From assembly GCA_041746855.1 (NCBI GenBank), contig JBGTGG010000073.1, positions 1 to 15,605 on the forward strand: DNA of 15,605 bases, read 5' to 3'. The first letter of the stretch is position 1; each line of letters starts with the position of its first letter. This DNA is from JBGTGG01 sp041746855 (GTDB lineage: Bacteria > Bacteroidota > Bacteroidia > Cytophagales > Cyclobacteriaceae). Shown here piece after piece: positions 7,637-15,249 of this stretch. The position numbers and the translations under genes were made by a program. The notes under the pieces are model-generated. The model made no database searches. It saw only the letters and a list, made by a program, of their open reading frames with translations, and was not told where the DNA came from.

Positions 7637-7843
7637 TATACCCGCGGGTTGAAACCCGCGGCTAAAGATGCTTGTTCATCTCAATCCTCCTGAATGATTA
7701 TGCATTTCAAATCGTAGCAATAAGTCAAGCTTCGTAGGAGCGAAACGTTTTTAGCCACGGGTTTCAACCCGTGGTTAAAAAATTAGAATTATAACCGTGT
7801 AGCCTGCCAACGTTCGATGAAACAATCCCGTTCCTTCGACACG
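7576..7843. repeat. Complete symmetric repeat unit L-P-S-Q-R
   Basis: The only unit with both halves intact. L (7576-7623) is the reverse complement of R (7796-7843) with some mismatches; both share the core CATCGAACGTnGGCAGGCGACACG read in opposite directions. P (7642-7661, loop GA) and Q (7755-7774, loop TC) are inverted relative to each other, and the palindrome S (7729-7741) lies between them. The result is a 268-nt inverted-repeat element whose arms are themselves hairpins, like a REPIN or MITE. No transposase is encoded in it. Confidence 0.8.
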
Positions 7844-7883
7844 TCAGCACGAACGATCCTTCATAGAAGATTTTAGAAAGAAT

Positions 7884-8522
7884 CTAAAACTGATCTTCGT
7901 TGTTATCTGATGTCTTCTGATTACAACGCTCTTTGATGACCTCGTACGCTTTCAGGTCACCTAACTCACCTGCCTTACTTAAATCGAGGCAACCACTTTT
8001 AACATCACCATAGTTGATGCGGAGGATCCCACGCATATAATACGCATCTATATTTTTGGGGTTGATCTGAATGATTTTTGAACAATCATTAATCGCATCT
8101 TCATACGCCTGCAAAAATTGTTTCGCCTTGCCCCGGTTGAAATACGCTTCAATATAATTTTCATTTATGCCCACTGCATGCGTATAGTCTGCAATGGCAC
8201 CATAATAATCCTGCAATTTCATTTTCACATTTCCGCGTACAAAGAAAAAATCCGCTGACTTTGGGTTTTTCTCGATTGCCAAGTTATAATCTTTCATCGC
8301 ACCATGATGGTCCTCAAAAACTTCTTTGATATTGCCCCGCACATAATAGGCAGTAGCATAATTAGGATCAATTTCGATTGCCTTGTTTAGGTTTAAAAGT
8401 GCTTCCATGTATTCACGCTTCTCATAAAAATCCATACCTTTTTGCGTAAACTCACGTGCATTCTGAGCCGATGCAAGAAGTGAGGGAAAACTTAAAACCA
8501 ATACAACCAATATCTTTTTCAT
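7884..8522 (-). CDS. Secreted tetratricopeptide-repeat protein
   Basis: A 212-aa protein with an N-terminal signal peptide (MKKILVVLVLSFPSLLASAQ, cut likely after SA). Five consecutive TPR units of about 34 residues then fill residues 22-192. The hallmark positions are visible: AYYVRGNIKE, FFFVRGNVKM, AYFNRGKAKQ and AYYMRGILRI at the helix A starts, with A..DY at helix B. The C-terminal tail is polar (KTSDNNEDQF). There is no catalytic domain. TPR folds mediate protein-protein contacts, so this is probably a periplasmic scaffold of unknown partner. It lies 69 nt downstream of HMG-CoA lyase on the same strand, with its own possible -7 box. The last codons overlap the end of the repeat array, and a copy of this gene end is embedded in the array at 7334-7372. 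Confidence 0.9.
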   Translation of the reverse strand: MKKILVVLVLSFPSLLASAQNAREFTQKGMDFYEKREYMEALLNLNKAIEIDPNYATAYYVRGNIKEVFEDHHGAMKDYNLAIEKNPKSADFFFVRGNVKMKLQDYYGAIADYTHAVGINENYIEAYFNRGKAKQFLQAYEDAINDCSKIIQINPKNIDAYYMRGILRINYGDVKSGCLDLSKAGELGDLKAYEVIKERCNQKTSDNNEDQF

Positions 8523-8545
8523 GGAGGTCTATTTTTTTTACGATA

Positions 8546-8553
8546 CAAAAGTA
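8546..8553 (-). promoter_or_regulatory. Probable -7 promoter box of the TPR gene
   Basis: Read on the minus strand this is TACTTTTG, an exact match to the Bacteroidota -7 consensus TAnnTTTG. It lies 23 nt upstream of the TPR start codon. No good TTG-type -33 element is found at the usual distance, so the assignment rests on the -7 box and position alone. Confidence 0.45.
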
Positions 8554-8591
8554 GAATTTACATCTCGCATAAGCGGGCATACGTAATATTT

Positions 8592-9446
8592 TCAATGCTT
8601 TCCGAGGATTTTATTGGCCAAAATCATGGCTTTTTCAAATTCGTCCTGATTAATATCCAAATCCTCCCCTTTGTCTTGCAAAAATGCCACAATTTTTTCG
8701 GTGGCCATATTGCCCACCAACTTATCCTCCGCCATCGGGCAACCGCCAAATCCATAGATAGCCCCATCAAAACGCTTGCATCCGGCTTCATACGCGGCTT
8801 TAATTTTTTCTACAGAAGTAGCAGGATTTGAATGCAAGTGTACACCAATTTCCTGTTGGGGGTTGCTGGTGGAAAGCGCCTTAAACAAGGCGCTGATCTG
8901 TTCCTTCTTAGCAACACCAATTGTATCTGCCAACGAAACAACATCCGAACCCAGGGTAATTAAAATCTCCACAAATTGTGAAACAAGATCAGCACTATAT
9001 GGATCTCCGTAAGGATTGCCAAAGCCCATGCTGATGTACGTGACAAGTTTTTTATTCGACTTTATGCATACCTCCTTGATTTCCATGAGCGCATTAAGCG
9101 CTTCGGGAATGGACTTGTTTGTGTTCCGTTGTTGAAAGGTCTCGGAAATAGAAAGGGGAAATCCCAAATAGGAGATTGCGCTATATCCCGCTGCTTGTTC
9201 GGCCCCCCGGGTGTTGGCAATAATGGCGAGCAACTTCGACTTGGATTTTCGGACATCCAATTTGGCCAGCACTTCATCCGTATCCCGCAGTTGCGGAATT
9301 GCTTTGGGCGAAACAAAGCTTCCGAAATCGATTGTATCGAAACCAACCTTTAACAATTGCTGGATATATTGGATTTTTTTTTCTGTTGGGATAAAATCGG
9401 CCATTCCCTGCATGGCATCCCGTGGACATTCAATTAACTTTATCAT
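8592..9446 (-). CDS. Hydroxymethylglutaryl-CoA lyase
   Basis: Cleaves HMG-CoA to acetyl-CoA and acetoacetate, the last step of leucine breakdown. It is 284 aa and fills one TIM-barrel domain of the HMGL-like family. Visible catalytic residues: ECPRD (R9, D10) at the N-terminus, VHLHSNP (H203, H205, metal ligands), the GFGGCPMAED loop with catalytic C236, and N246 in GNMATE. These match the arginine, aspartate, two histidines, cysteine and asparagine of the known enzyme. I chose the ATG at 9446 (MIKLIECPRDAMQG), where family proteins begin. An in-frame ATG at 9515 would add 23 residues with no family likeness. Related aldolases such as isopropylmalate synthase are larger and lack the GGCP loop. 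It diverges from the DUF1800 gene, and the TPR gene follows it on the same strand. Confidence 0.92.
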   Translation of the reverse strand: MIKLIECPRDAMQGMADFIPTEKKIQYIQQLLKVGFDTIDFGSFVSPKAIPQLRDTDEVLAKLDVRKSKSKLLAIIANTRGAEQAAGYSAISYLGFPLSISETFQQRNTNKSIPEALNALMEIKEVCIKSNKKLVTYISMGFGNPYGDPYSADLVSQFVEILITLGSDVVSLADTIGVAKKEQISALFKALSTSNPQQEIGVHLHSNPATSVEKIKAAYEAGCKRFDGAIYGFGGCPMAEDKLVGNMATEKIVAFLQDKGEDLDINQDEFEKAMILANKILGKH

Positions 9447-9615
9447 ATTGAAAATAAGGTTGAACCTGTATTGCTCTAAAATTTCCAGGTAACAATTTAT
9501 TAAAGGGAAATTCAATCAATAATCGGAATTTTCGACAGTTTAACCTCACTTTCATATTTTTTTACAAAATTGAGGGATTAATTCGCGATTGAAACTACTC
9601 TACTAATACACATTT

Positions 9616-11379
9616 ATGCCTTTACCTGAATATTCCGGCACGTTAGGTGTCAAGCGAGCTGCCCATTTATTGCGTAGAGCAACCTTTGGCGCAACCAAAC
9701 CACAAATTGATACATTCGCCACCTACACTCCCGTTCAGGCTATAACCCAGTTATTTAGGCAAACCCTTCCCGAGCCTGTCCTCCCTATCGATCCGGCCAC
9801 TGGTAGTGAATGGTTCCTTTCCGGCATTACGGATGCCAATAGTGAAGGATTTGAACTTGAAAATTATTTCAAACGGTGGGTTGTGGGGCAAATGCTGAGT
9901 TCGGGAATTCCGCCAGCACAATCATTAGCGTATTCTGCCCGTGAAAAAGTTATCTTCTTCTATCATACCCTATTTACCGCCATCTCAGAAAAAATAGGAA
10001 ATAGTCGTGCGCTCTATTATCAAAACCAGTTGTTTCGATTGTATGCATTAGATGCCCTCAACGTTGATCCCCTTGGAATTTTCAACTTAAAAGAGCTTAC
10101 CAAAAAAATAAGTGTCGACAATGCGATGATCCGGTTGTTGGATGGGAATCAAAATGTTAAAGGCAGCGTAAACGAAAATTACGCGCGTGAATTACTGGAA
10201 TTGTATTCTATTGGAAGAGGATTAGAGGCAAACCTGGCGCTACTTCCACCAGCAACTGAAGCGGGTGATTATATTGTTTTTAAAGAACAAGATGTGCAGG
10301 CGGCTGCAAAAGTATTATCAGGCTGGCAATTTGATAATACATTTTCCAATGCAGATATCGACACTACATTGCCAAGAGGTAAAGTAGGTGATAATCCATT
10401 AAATGCTTCCAGACATGACAATGACCCAAAAGTATTCAGCAACCGGTTTGGTGATGCGGTTATTCAACCCGATCCTTTATTGCTCAATGGTAATAATGCC
10501 ACAGAAGAAAGCGCCTTGGAGGAAATCTCCCAACTCATTGAGCTGATCTATGCCCAGACAGAAACCCCGATGAATATCTGTCGTAAGCTCTATCGCTTTT
10601 TTGTATATCATGAAATCACCACTGCTCTTGATAGTACGATCATTGCAGAGATGGCCAATACATTTATTAGTGGTGGATATAAAATCCAACCCGTTATTGA
10701 AAACTTATTACGCAGTCAACATTTCTATGAGGCGAATGGCGGAGTTGATGATGATAACTTTGGCGCGATCATCAAATCACCCATCGATTTAGTGAATGGG
10801 TATATTCGATTTTTCAACCTTCCGGTTCCAACAATGGCCTCCCCGGAAACTTTTTATGAGTTTACAGGTGAAGTGCTTGGAGCAAGTGGAAATATGGGAC
10901 TGGAATTCTATCAACCATTCGATGTGGCGGGCTATGATGCGTACCACCAGTTTCCCATTTACAACAGAAGTTGGATATCTGTCAATTACTTGACGAATCG
11001 CTACAACTTCATTCGTAATAATATTTCATCTACGCAAATGGGCATGTTCCGGTTTGATCCCATTGCTTTTATTGAAGCCAACTTCTCCAATGTTATTGCA
11101 TCAAATGCGCGCACGTTGGTAATTGAATTGGCCAAATATCTTCTCCCTGTTCAGGACAACCTAACTTTTGATGCGGCAGCGGATGATGCTTCCGGATTAA
11201 CAGCCGAACGACTCAATTATTTCCTTGTCACATTTTTATCTGATATCGATCCTCCGGGAACTGAAGAAGCGGAGTGGACCAACCGGTGGACCAATCGAAT
11301 TGGAATGGATACCGTACGCGGTCAGTTGGAAAACCTGTTTAATGCAATGCTACAGTCACCTGAATACCAATTAATGTAA
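9616..11379 (+). CDS. DUF1800 family protein
   Basis: A 587-aa protein of the DUF1800 family, whose biochemical function is unknown. It opens directly in the domain: KRAAHLLRRATFGAT (residues 13-27). Further family landmarks are NENYARELLELYSIGRG (186-202), QDVQAAAKVLSGW (around 230), NICRKLYRFFVYHEI and the C-terminal QSPEYQLM. No signal peptide is visible, and none can be gained by extension, because an in-frame TAA lies at 9604-9606. This is odd, since its partner DUF1501 carries export signals at both ends. DUF1800 and DUF1501 genes are adjacent in many phyla, which suggests a joint complex (family knowledge). It is the first gene of a four-gene cluster. No clear promoter box was found in the 169-nt divergent gap before it. 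Confidence 0.93.
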   Translation: MPLPEYSGTLGVKRAAHLLRRATFGATKPQIDTFATYTPVQAITQLFRQTLPEPVLPIDPATGSEWFLSGITDANSEGFELENYFKRWVVGQMLSSGIPPAQSLAYSAREKVIFFYHTLFTAISEKIGNSRALYYQNQLFRLYALDALNVDPLGIFNLKELTKKISVDNAMIRLLDGNQNVKGSVNENYARELLELYSIGRGLEANLALLPPATEAGDYIVFKEQDVQAAAKVLSGWQFDNTFSNADIDTTLPRGKVGDNPLNASRHDNDPKVFSNRFGDAVIQPDPLLLNGNNATEESALEEISQLIELIYAQTETPMNICRKLYRFFVYHEITTALDSTIIAEMANTFISGGYKIQPVIENLLRSQHFYEANGGVDDDNFGAIIKSPIDLVNGYIRFFNLPVPTMASPETFYEFTGEVLGASGNMGLEFYQPFDVAGYDAYHQFPIYNRSWISVNYLTNRYNFIRNNISSTQMGMFRFDPIAFIEANFSNVIASNARTLVIELAKYLLPVQDNLTFDAAADDASGLTAERLNYFLVTFLSDIDPPGTEEAEWTNRWTNRIGMDTVRGQLENLFNAMLQSPEYQLM

Positions 11380-11386
11380 ACCATCT

Positions 11387-13081
11387 ATGAAAAGAAGAAA
11401 TTTTCTTAAAAAACTTCCGGTAGCTGTGAGCATACCCTTTAGCATAGGTGGTATACCACTGAATGTAATGGCCGATAACGTGCTATCCAAGTTGGCAAGC
11501 CACAGTACGAATGATAAAGTTTTGATTATCCTGCAAATGCATGGTGGCAATGATGGGTTGAATACCCTTATCCCGGTAACGGACTACGATCAATATTATA
11601 GCCGCAGGGCAAACATTGCCATCCCGTCAAAAGATAGTGTTCGAAAATATATTCCAGTAGATAGTACATTGCCGTTGGATGCGCAGGTTGGTTTCCATCC
11701 GGATATGCAGGCCATGAAAGGTATGTATGATCAGGGCAGGTTGGGAATTATCCAGGGTGTTTCTTACAAGAACAACAATGGATCGCACTTTCGTGGAAGG
11801 GATATTTCCTTTATGGGAGGAGGTTCTGATGACTATTTTAATTCAGGATGGGTAGGACGGTATTTACAATATGAGTATGCCCCCGAAACCTATCCCGCTG
11901 ATTTTCCTAATCCGCAAATGCTAGATCCACTCGCCCTTGAAATGGGGAATGATGTCTCTTTGATTTTTCATCAGGATGGGAATATCCCTACATCCATATC
12001 CATAAATGATCCCGTTGGCTTTTTTAACCTGGTCAGTGAGTTGGAAGGGTATGATGATATAGATGCCGACCCACGGGGAAAACCACCCGTTGCGTTGGAA
12101 AACTCACCATACGGTAAAGAACTTGATTGGATATTATCACTCGAAGATAAATCGGAGGACTATGCAGAGCGGTTATATAATGTTTACCAGGCAGGAAGGG
12201 AAAGTACCGTTACCTATCCCGAGTCCTATCCTTTCAATGCACCGGCCGGAAGCAAAATCAATCGCTTAACGCCCCAACTCAAACTCATCGCCCGTTTGTT
12301 GGATGGTGGTTGTAAAACAAAAGTATTCCTGGTGAAGATTGGTGGGTTCGATACCCATGCATCACAAGTAGAGTCGTATGATCCTACCATGGGCGTGCAT
12401 GCCGCATTAATGTATCATATCTCTACAGCCATGAAGGCTTTTCAGGAAGACCTTCGGGCAAAAGGCCTTGAAGATCGTGTATTATCGGTGACAACTTCAG
12501 AATTTGGACGCAGGGTTCATTCCAACGGAAGCTATGGTACCGACCATGGTACTGGAGGCCCTGTTTTTGTATTTGGAAAAAATGCAATACCGGGTGTGAA
12601 AGGAGTTGTGCCGGATTTATCGAAGAACAATGTAGAGATGCAATTCGACTACCGGCAGTTGTATGCCAACATCCTAAAGGATTGGATGGAAGTCGACCAT
12701 GACAAAGTTAATGAAATCTTCTTTGGTAATTTTATTGACGGTACCGTTGATGGTGTTGACTACAGCCCCCTTCCGATGGCCACTCAGGTGATTACTGATG
12801 TTAATGATTTTATTTCGGCACGCTTCGCGCTGGAAGATTGTTATCCCAATCCTGCAAAAGAAAAGACTACCATTCGTTTTAGAATCAATACTACCGCACA
12901 AGTGGGCGTGAATCTGATGGACATACAGGGCAGGAAATTACAAACCCTTATTGATGGTACATTTGAGCCCGGTGAGCACAGCGTTGAAGTAAAGTTAGAT
13001 ACATTCCCGTCAGGAACTTATCTTTATCAAATGAAAAGCGGGTTCCTGAAAGAAACTAAAAAATTAATCATCGTTGAATAG
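11387..13081 (+). CDS. DUF1501 family protein with Tat-like signal and T9SS C-terminal tail
   Basis: A 564-aa protein starting 7 nt after the DUF1800 stop. Residues 3-9 are RRNFLKK, a twin-arginine motif, followed by a weakly hydrophobic stretch ending near NVMA. The DUF1501 core starts with LIILQMHGGNDGLNTLIPV and includes GVSYKNNNGSHFRGRDI and SEFGRR...GTDHGTGGP. DUF1501 is grouped with alkaline-phosphatase/sulfatase-like folds, and TDHG would be a metal-binding element there. Residues 480-564 form a separate tail: CYPNPAKEKTTIRF, VNLMDIQGRKL, SGTYLYQM and a final KKLIIVE. This is the type A sorting domain of T9SS cargo. Expected route: Tat to the periplasm, then T9SS across the outer membrane with tail removal. 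The natural substrate is unknown. Confidence 0.94.
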   Translation: MKRRNFLKKLPVAVSIPFSIGGIPLNVMADNVLSKLASHSTNDKVLIILQMHGGNDGLNTLIPVTDYDQYYSRRANIAIPSKDSVRKYIPVDSTLPLDAQVGFHPDMQAMKGMYDQGRLGIIQGVSYKNNNGSHFRGRDISFMGGGSDDYFNSGWVGRYLQYEYAPETYPADFPNPQMLDPLALEMGNDVSLIFHQDGNIPTSISINDPVGFFNLVSELEGYDDIDADPRGKPPVALENSPYGKELDWILSLEDKSEDYAERLYNVYQAGRESTVTYPESYPFNAPAGSKINRLTPQLKLIARLLDGGCKTKVFLVKIGGFDTHASQVESYDPTMGVHAALMYHISTAMKAFQEDLRAKGLEDRVLSVTTSEFGRRVHSNGSYGTDHGTGGPVFVFGKNAIPGVKGVVPDLSKNNVEMQFDYRQLYANILKDWMEVDHDKVNEIFFGNFIDGTVDGVDYSPLPMATQVITDVNDFISARFALEDCYPNPAKEKTTIRFRINTTAQVGVNLMDIQGRKLQTLIDGTFEPGEHSVEVKLDTFPSGTYLYQMKSGFLKETKKLIIVE

Positions 13082-13087
13082 TACCAC

Positions 13088-13969
13088 ATGAAAAGACTCC
13101 TACTCATCATGCTCTGCCTGGCACTGCTCGGCACTGCAAGTTTTGCACAAACAAAAAAAAGAAAGCCACCTAAAAATTTTAATTCTAAAAATAAACAAGA
13201 CGAGAAATTTTTAGAAAAGCAGTTTTGGATGGGGTTGAAAGCCGGTACCAACTTTTCAAAAGTACATGTCACCAAGGAGTACTCGGTAATATCCCCGGTC
13301 AACAACGAAGAAACCAGTAAAGTATACGAGAGTTTCAATAAACCTGGTTTTCAGGTAGAACTCGAGCTCACGTTTTATTTCAAAGGTTTTTCGGCAAGCC
13401 TTCAACCCACCTATAGAAGCTCATCCTTTGCGTACACCAATCATTACGAATGGATCGATTCCGAAACCGCTACAAATTCATTAACGCTTGATTATTATCA
13501 GGAACAAAAACTTGAATATTTTGAAATCCCGTTCGTAGTCAAATACGATATCCTTTCCGGGAACCTGAGGCCGTACATTCAATTGGGAGGATATGGAGCT
13601 TTTCTGATCAATGCCAATAAAACTGTTGAAGTGTCGGGCCTAGACCTTGCTTCCGGTGGTGAAAACCCCTTTACAAATGAACCAGTGATTGTGGGCGCAA
13701 AAGATCTTTTCGCAAAAAGCAACTGGGGGTTGATTGGCGGTGCAGGTGTAAACTATAACATCGGAAACATTCGCATCAACCTGGATATTATGTACCGCTA
13801 CGGTATGAGCAATATCGCATCGACACAAAACCGGTATAGCAATGACCGTTTAGCGGGAGTTGGTGATGCGATGGACGACATGACGATGGACAATATTTCC
13901 ATTTCACTTGGGGCGCTATTCCCGCTGCGCTTTTTATCCAGTGGTTTCAAATCTTCAGATTCAAAATAG
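13088..13969 (+). CDS. Outer-membrane beta-barrel protein (PorT-like/OMP_b-brl family)
   Basis: A 293-aa protein starting 6 nt after the DUF1501 stop. The signal peptide is MKRLLLIMLCLALLGTASFAQ, cut likely after SFA. A basic, polar linker (TKKRKPPKNFNSKNKQ) follows, and then from about residue 50 alternating amphipathic strands ending in aromatic residues: FWMGLKAGTNFSKV, VELELTFYFKGFSASLQPTY, LEYFEIPFVVKYDI, LRPYIQLGGYGAFL and WGLIGGAGVNYNIGNIRINL. This is typical of the small 8- to 10-strand barrels of Bacteroidota. The basic linker between signal and barrel is less usual. Given its neighbours it could serve as an outer-membrane partner of the secreted DUF1501/DUF1800 proteins. That role is inferred from position only. 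Confidence 0.87.
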   Translation: MKRLLLIMLCLALLGTASFAQTKKRKPPKNFNSKNKQDEKFLEKQFWMGLKAGTNFSKVHVTKEYSVISPVNNEETSKVYESFNKPGFQVELELTFYFKGFSASLQPTYRSSSFAYTNHYEWIDSETATNSLTLDYYQEQKLEYFEIPFVVKYDILSGNLRPYIQLGGYGAFLINANKTVEVSGLDLASGGENPFTNEPVIVGAKDLFAKSNWGLIGGAGVNYNIGNIRINLDIMYRYGMSNIASTQNRYSNDRLAGVGDAMDDMTMDNISISLGALFPLRFLSSGFKSSDSK

Positions 13970-13978
13970 TTTTTTGTC

Positions 13979-15175
13979 ATGATCAAAAAAATACTTTCTA
14001 TACTCGCGCTGTTTTTGCTGGCATTCGGATACTTCTCGTGCTCTGAAGAATCGAACCCTGAATTCGATCAGGATAATTTCACAAAGATTTATGATAGTAA
14101 TTCTTTTACAGCAACCTATTATCCAATTGATCTCGAACAAACTGCTGATGGTGGTTTTATAATCCTCGCCAGGACCGAAATAGAAAACACCAATTTTTTT
14201 GGAACCTACCTCTTAAAGGCTGATCAGGATGGAAACTTTGAAAACGAAATGCACTTCGATGCAAGTTTTGTAAACCCTGTTGCAAAGTTTATGAAAGTTG
14301 GGGATACCTATACTTTTTTCTGCATGGATGAATTCAGGATGGCCAAACTAGTGAGTATTGATGGTAATTTAGAAAATTTAACGGTGTCACTCGTAAATGG
14401 AATTACCTATCCGTATGTGGCAGCGCTTGATAACACCAACTTCGTTCTCCAGAGTTTCAATGATGTTGATAAGAAAACAGCAATGTCCATTATAAATCCA
14501 GCAGGTAATGTAGTAAAGAATAAAGAGTTTGATTTAGGGGCTGGGTTTGAGATAGATCCGGAAATTGACATCGTTCAACACTTTTTTAAGTTCGGTAAAA
14601 AGATCCCTTTTCAAGTGGGTAAAACTGGTAGCACCTATTATTTTAATGGATTCTATAATTATTCCATCGCACTTGTCTTTACAGATTTAAATGCAGATGA
14701 TCCACAGGGTGTTGTTTATGGTGAGGGGGATAATGGTGGGATCAGCACAGCAGTTCCGATTGCCGGTAGTAAATTCGCGTTGGCGCGAACAAATTTTGGG
14801 AAGAACTATATGCTTCCTAACCAGACTTTGAACATGAGCGGAATTAGCTCAAGTGAAGGTGGAAACCCATTTCCTGAATTGGAGATAAATGCGCCCATTC
14901 AAATACTACGTGCAACGAGCGAATCTAAAAACGTATTGGTATATGCCAGCAATACCCGTTCAAAACAAATTGGTTTGTACTTCTATGACGAAACAACCGG
15001 AGCATTCTTAAGTAGCCGTTATCTTGGTTTTAGCAACCCTTTTGAAATTGGCAATCTCACCCAAACAGAAGATGGTGGACTGGCGGTTTGTGGTACGACT
15101 TATTTAGCCGGTCGCTTCCCACGCATTTGCCTTTTTAAAATTTCGAAAGAAGAATTAGCCAAACAGGTGAAGTAG
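13979..15175 (+). CDS. Putative surface lipoprotein, unknown function
   Basis: A 398-aa protein, last gene of the DUF1800 cluster, starting 9 nt after the barrel gene. The N-terminus is a lipoprotein signal: hydrophobic residues 5-19 and lipobox YFSC with C21 as the lipidated residue. The residues after it (SEESNPEFD) are Ser plus acidic, resembling the surface-export signal of Bacteroidota lipoproteins, so surface display is likely. The rest shows two similar segments, LEQTADGGFIILARTE (about 52-67) and LTQTEDGGLAVCGTTYLAGR (about 359-378). These resemble the T.DGG(F/L) repeats of beta-propeller-like secreted proteins, so the fold may be a propeller. I do not recognise a named family, and no catalytic motif is visible. 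Confidence 0.8.
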   Translation: MIKKILSILALFLLAFGYFSCSEESNPEFDQDNFTKIYDSNSFTATYYPIDLEQTADGGFIILARTEIENTNFFGTYLLKADQDGNFENEMHFDASFVNPVAKFMKVGDTYTFFCMDEFRMAKLVSIDGNLENLTVSLVNGITYPYVAALDNTNFVLQSFNDVDKKTAMSIINPAGNVVKNKEFDLGAGFEIDPEIDIVQHFFKFGKKIPFQVGKTGSTYYFNGFYNYSIALVFTDLNADDPQGVVYGEGDNGGISTAVPIAGSKFALARTNFGKNYMLPNQTLNMSGISSSEGGNPFPELEINAPIQILRATSESKNVLVYASNTRSKQIGLYFYDETTGAFLSSRYLGFSNPFEIGNLTQTEDGGLAVCGTTYLAGRFPRICLFKISKEELAKQVK

Positions 15176-15249
15176 TTTGGTTTCATTGTTCTGTTTGGTA
15201 TGGACTATTGCTCCATTTTTTACACCTTGCATCAGATTGATAAGTCAAT

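Larger units (their letters stand above)
6398..7922. repeat. Intergenic array of nested hairpin repeats (REPIN/MITE-like)
   Basis: Nearly the whole 1.55-kb gap between dprA and the TPR gene is repeat sequence; only about 60 nt after dprA show nothing. Modules: L, an imperfect hairpin CGTGTCG...CGACACG of 48-49 nt (6436-6484, 6691-6738, 7576-7623). P, CCGCGGGTTGAAACCCGCGG (6505-6524, 6759-6778, 7642-7661). S, GCTCCnnnGGAGC followed by GAAAc/tGTTTTTAG or GAAACATTTTTAG (6556-6568, 6823-6835, 6916-6928, 7177-7190, 7441-7453, 7729-7741). Q, CCACGGGTTTCAACCCGTGG (6942-6961, 7204-7223, 7755-7774). R, the reverse complement of L (6983-7030, 7245-7293, 7796-7843). X, a spacer of about 100 nt before L. 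T, the sequence after R. Overall order: decayed X-L-P-S-X-L-P-S-S-Q-R-T-S-Q-R-T-S-X-L-P-S-Q-R-T. No protein-coding gene is supported within the gap. Confidence 0.9.

Noticed and set aside
7755..7774. Q and P palindromes as intrinsic transcription terminators
   Set aside because: The stems are strong, but neither strand has a T tract directly after them: the plus strand continues TTAAAAAATT and the minus strand CTAAAAAC. They might still slow transcription or protect RNA ends.
6436..7843. CRISPR array
   Set aside because: The repeats vary in type, length and spacing, the intervals between them are themselves repeated, and no cas gene is nearby.
6398..7922. Insertion sequence with its own transposase
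   Set aside because: No open frame with transposase motifs is present. Movement would have to depend on an enzyme encoded elsewhere.
9447..9515. N-terminal extension of HMG-CoA lyase starting at 9515
   Set aside because: The added 23 residues are not part of the family, and the conserved IECPRD motif stands right after the ATG at 9446.
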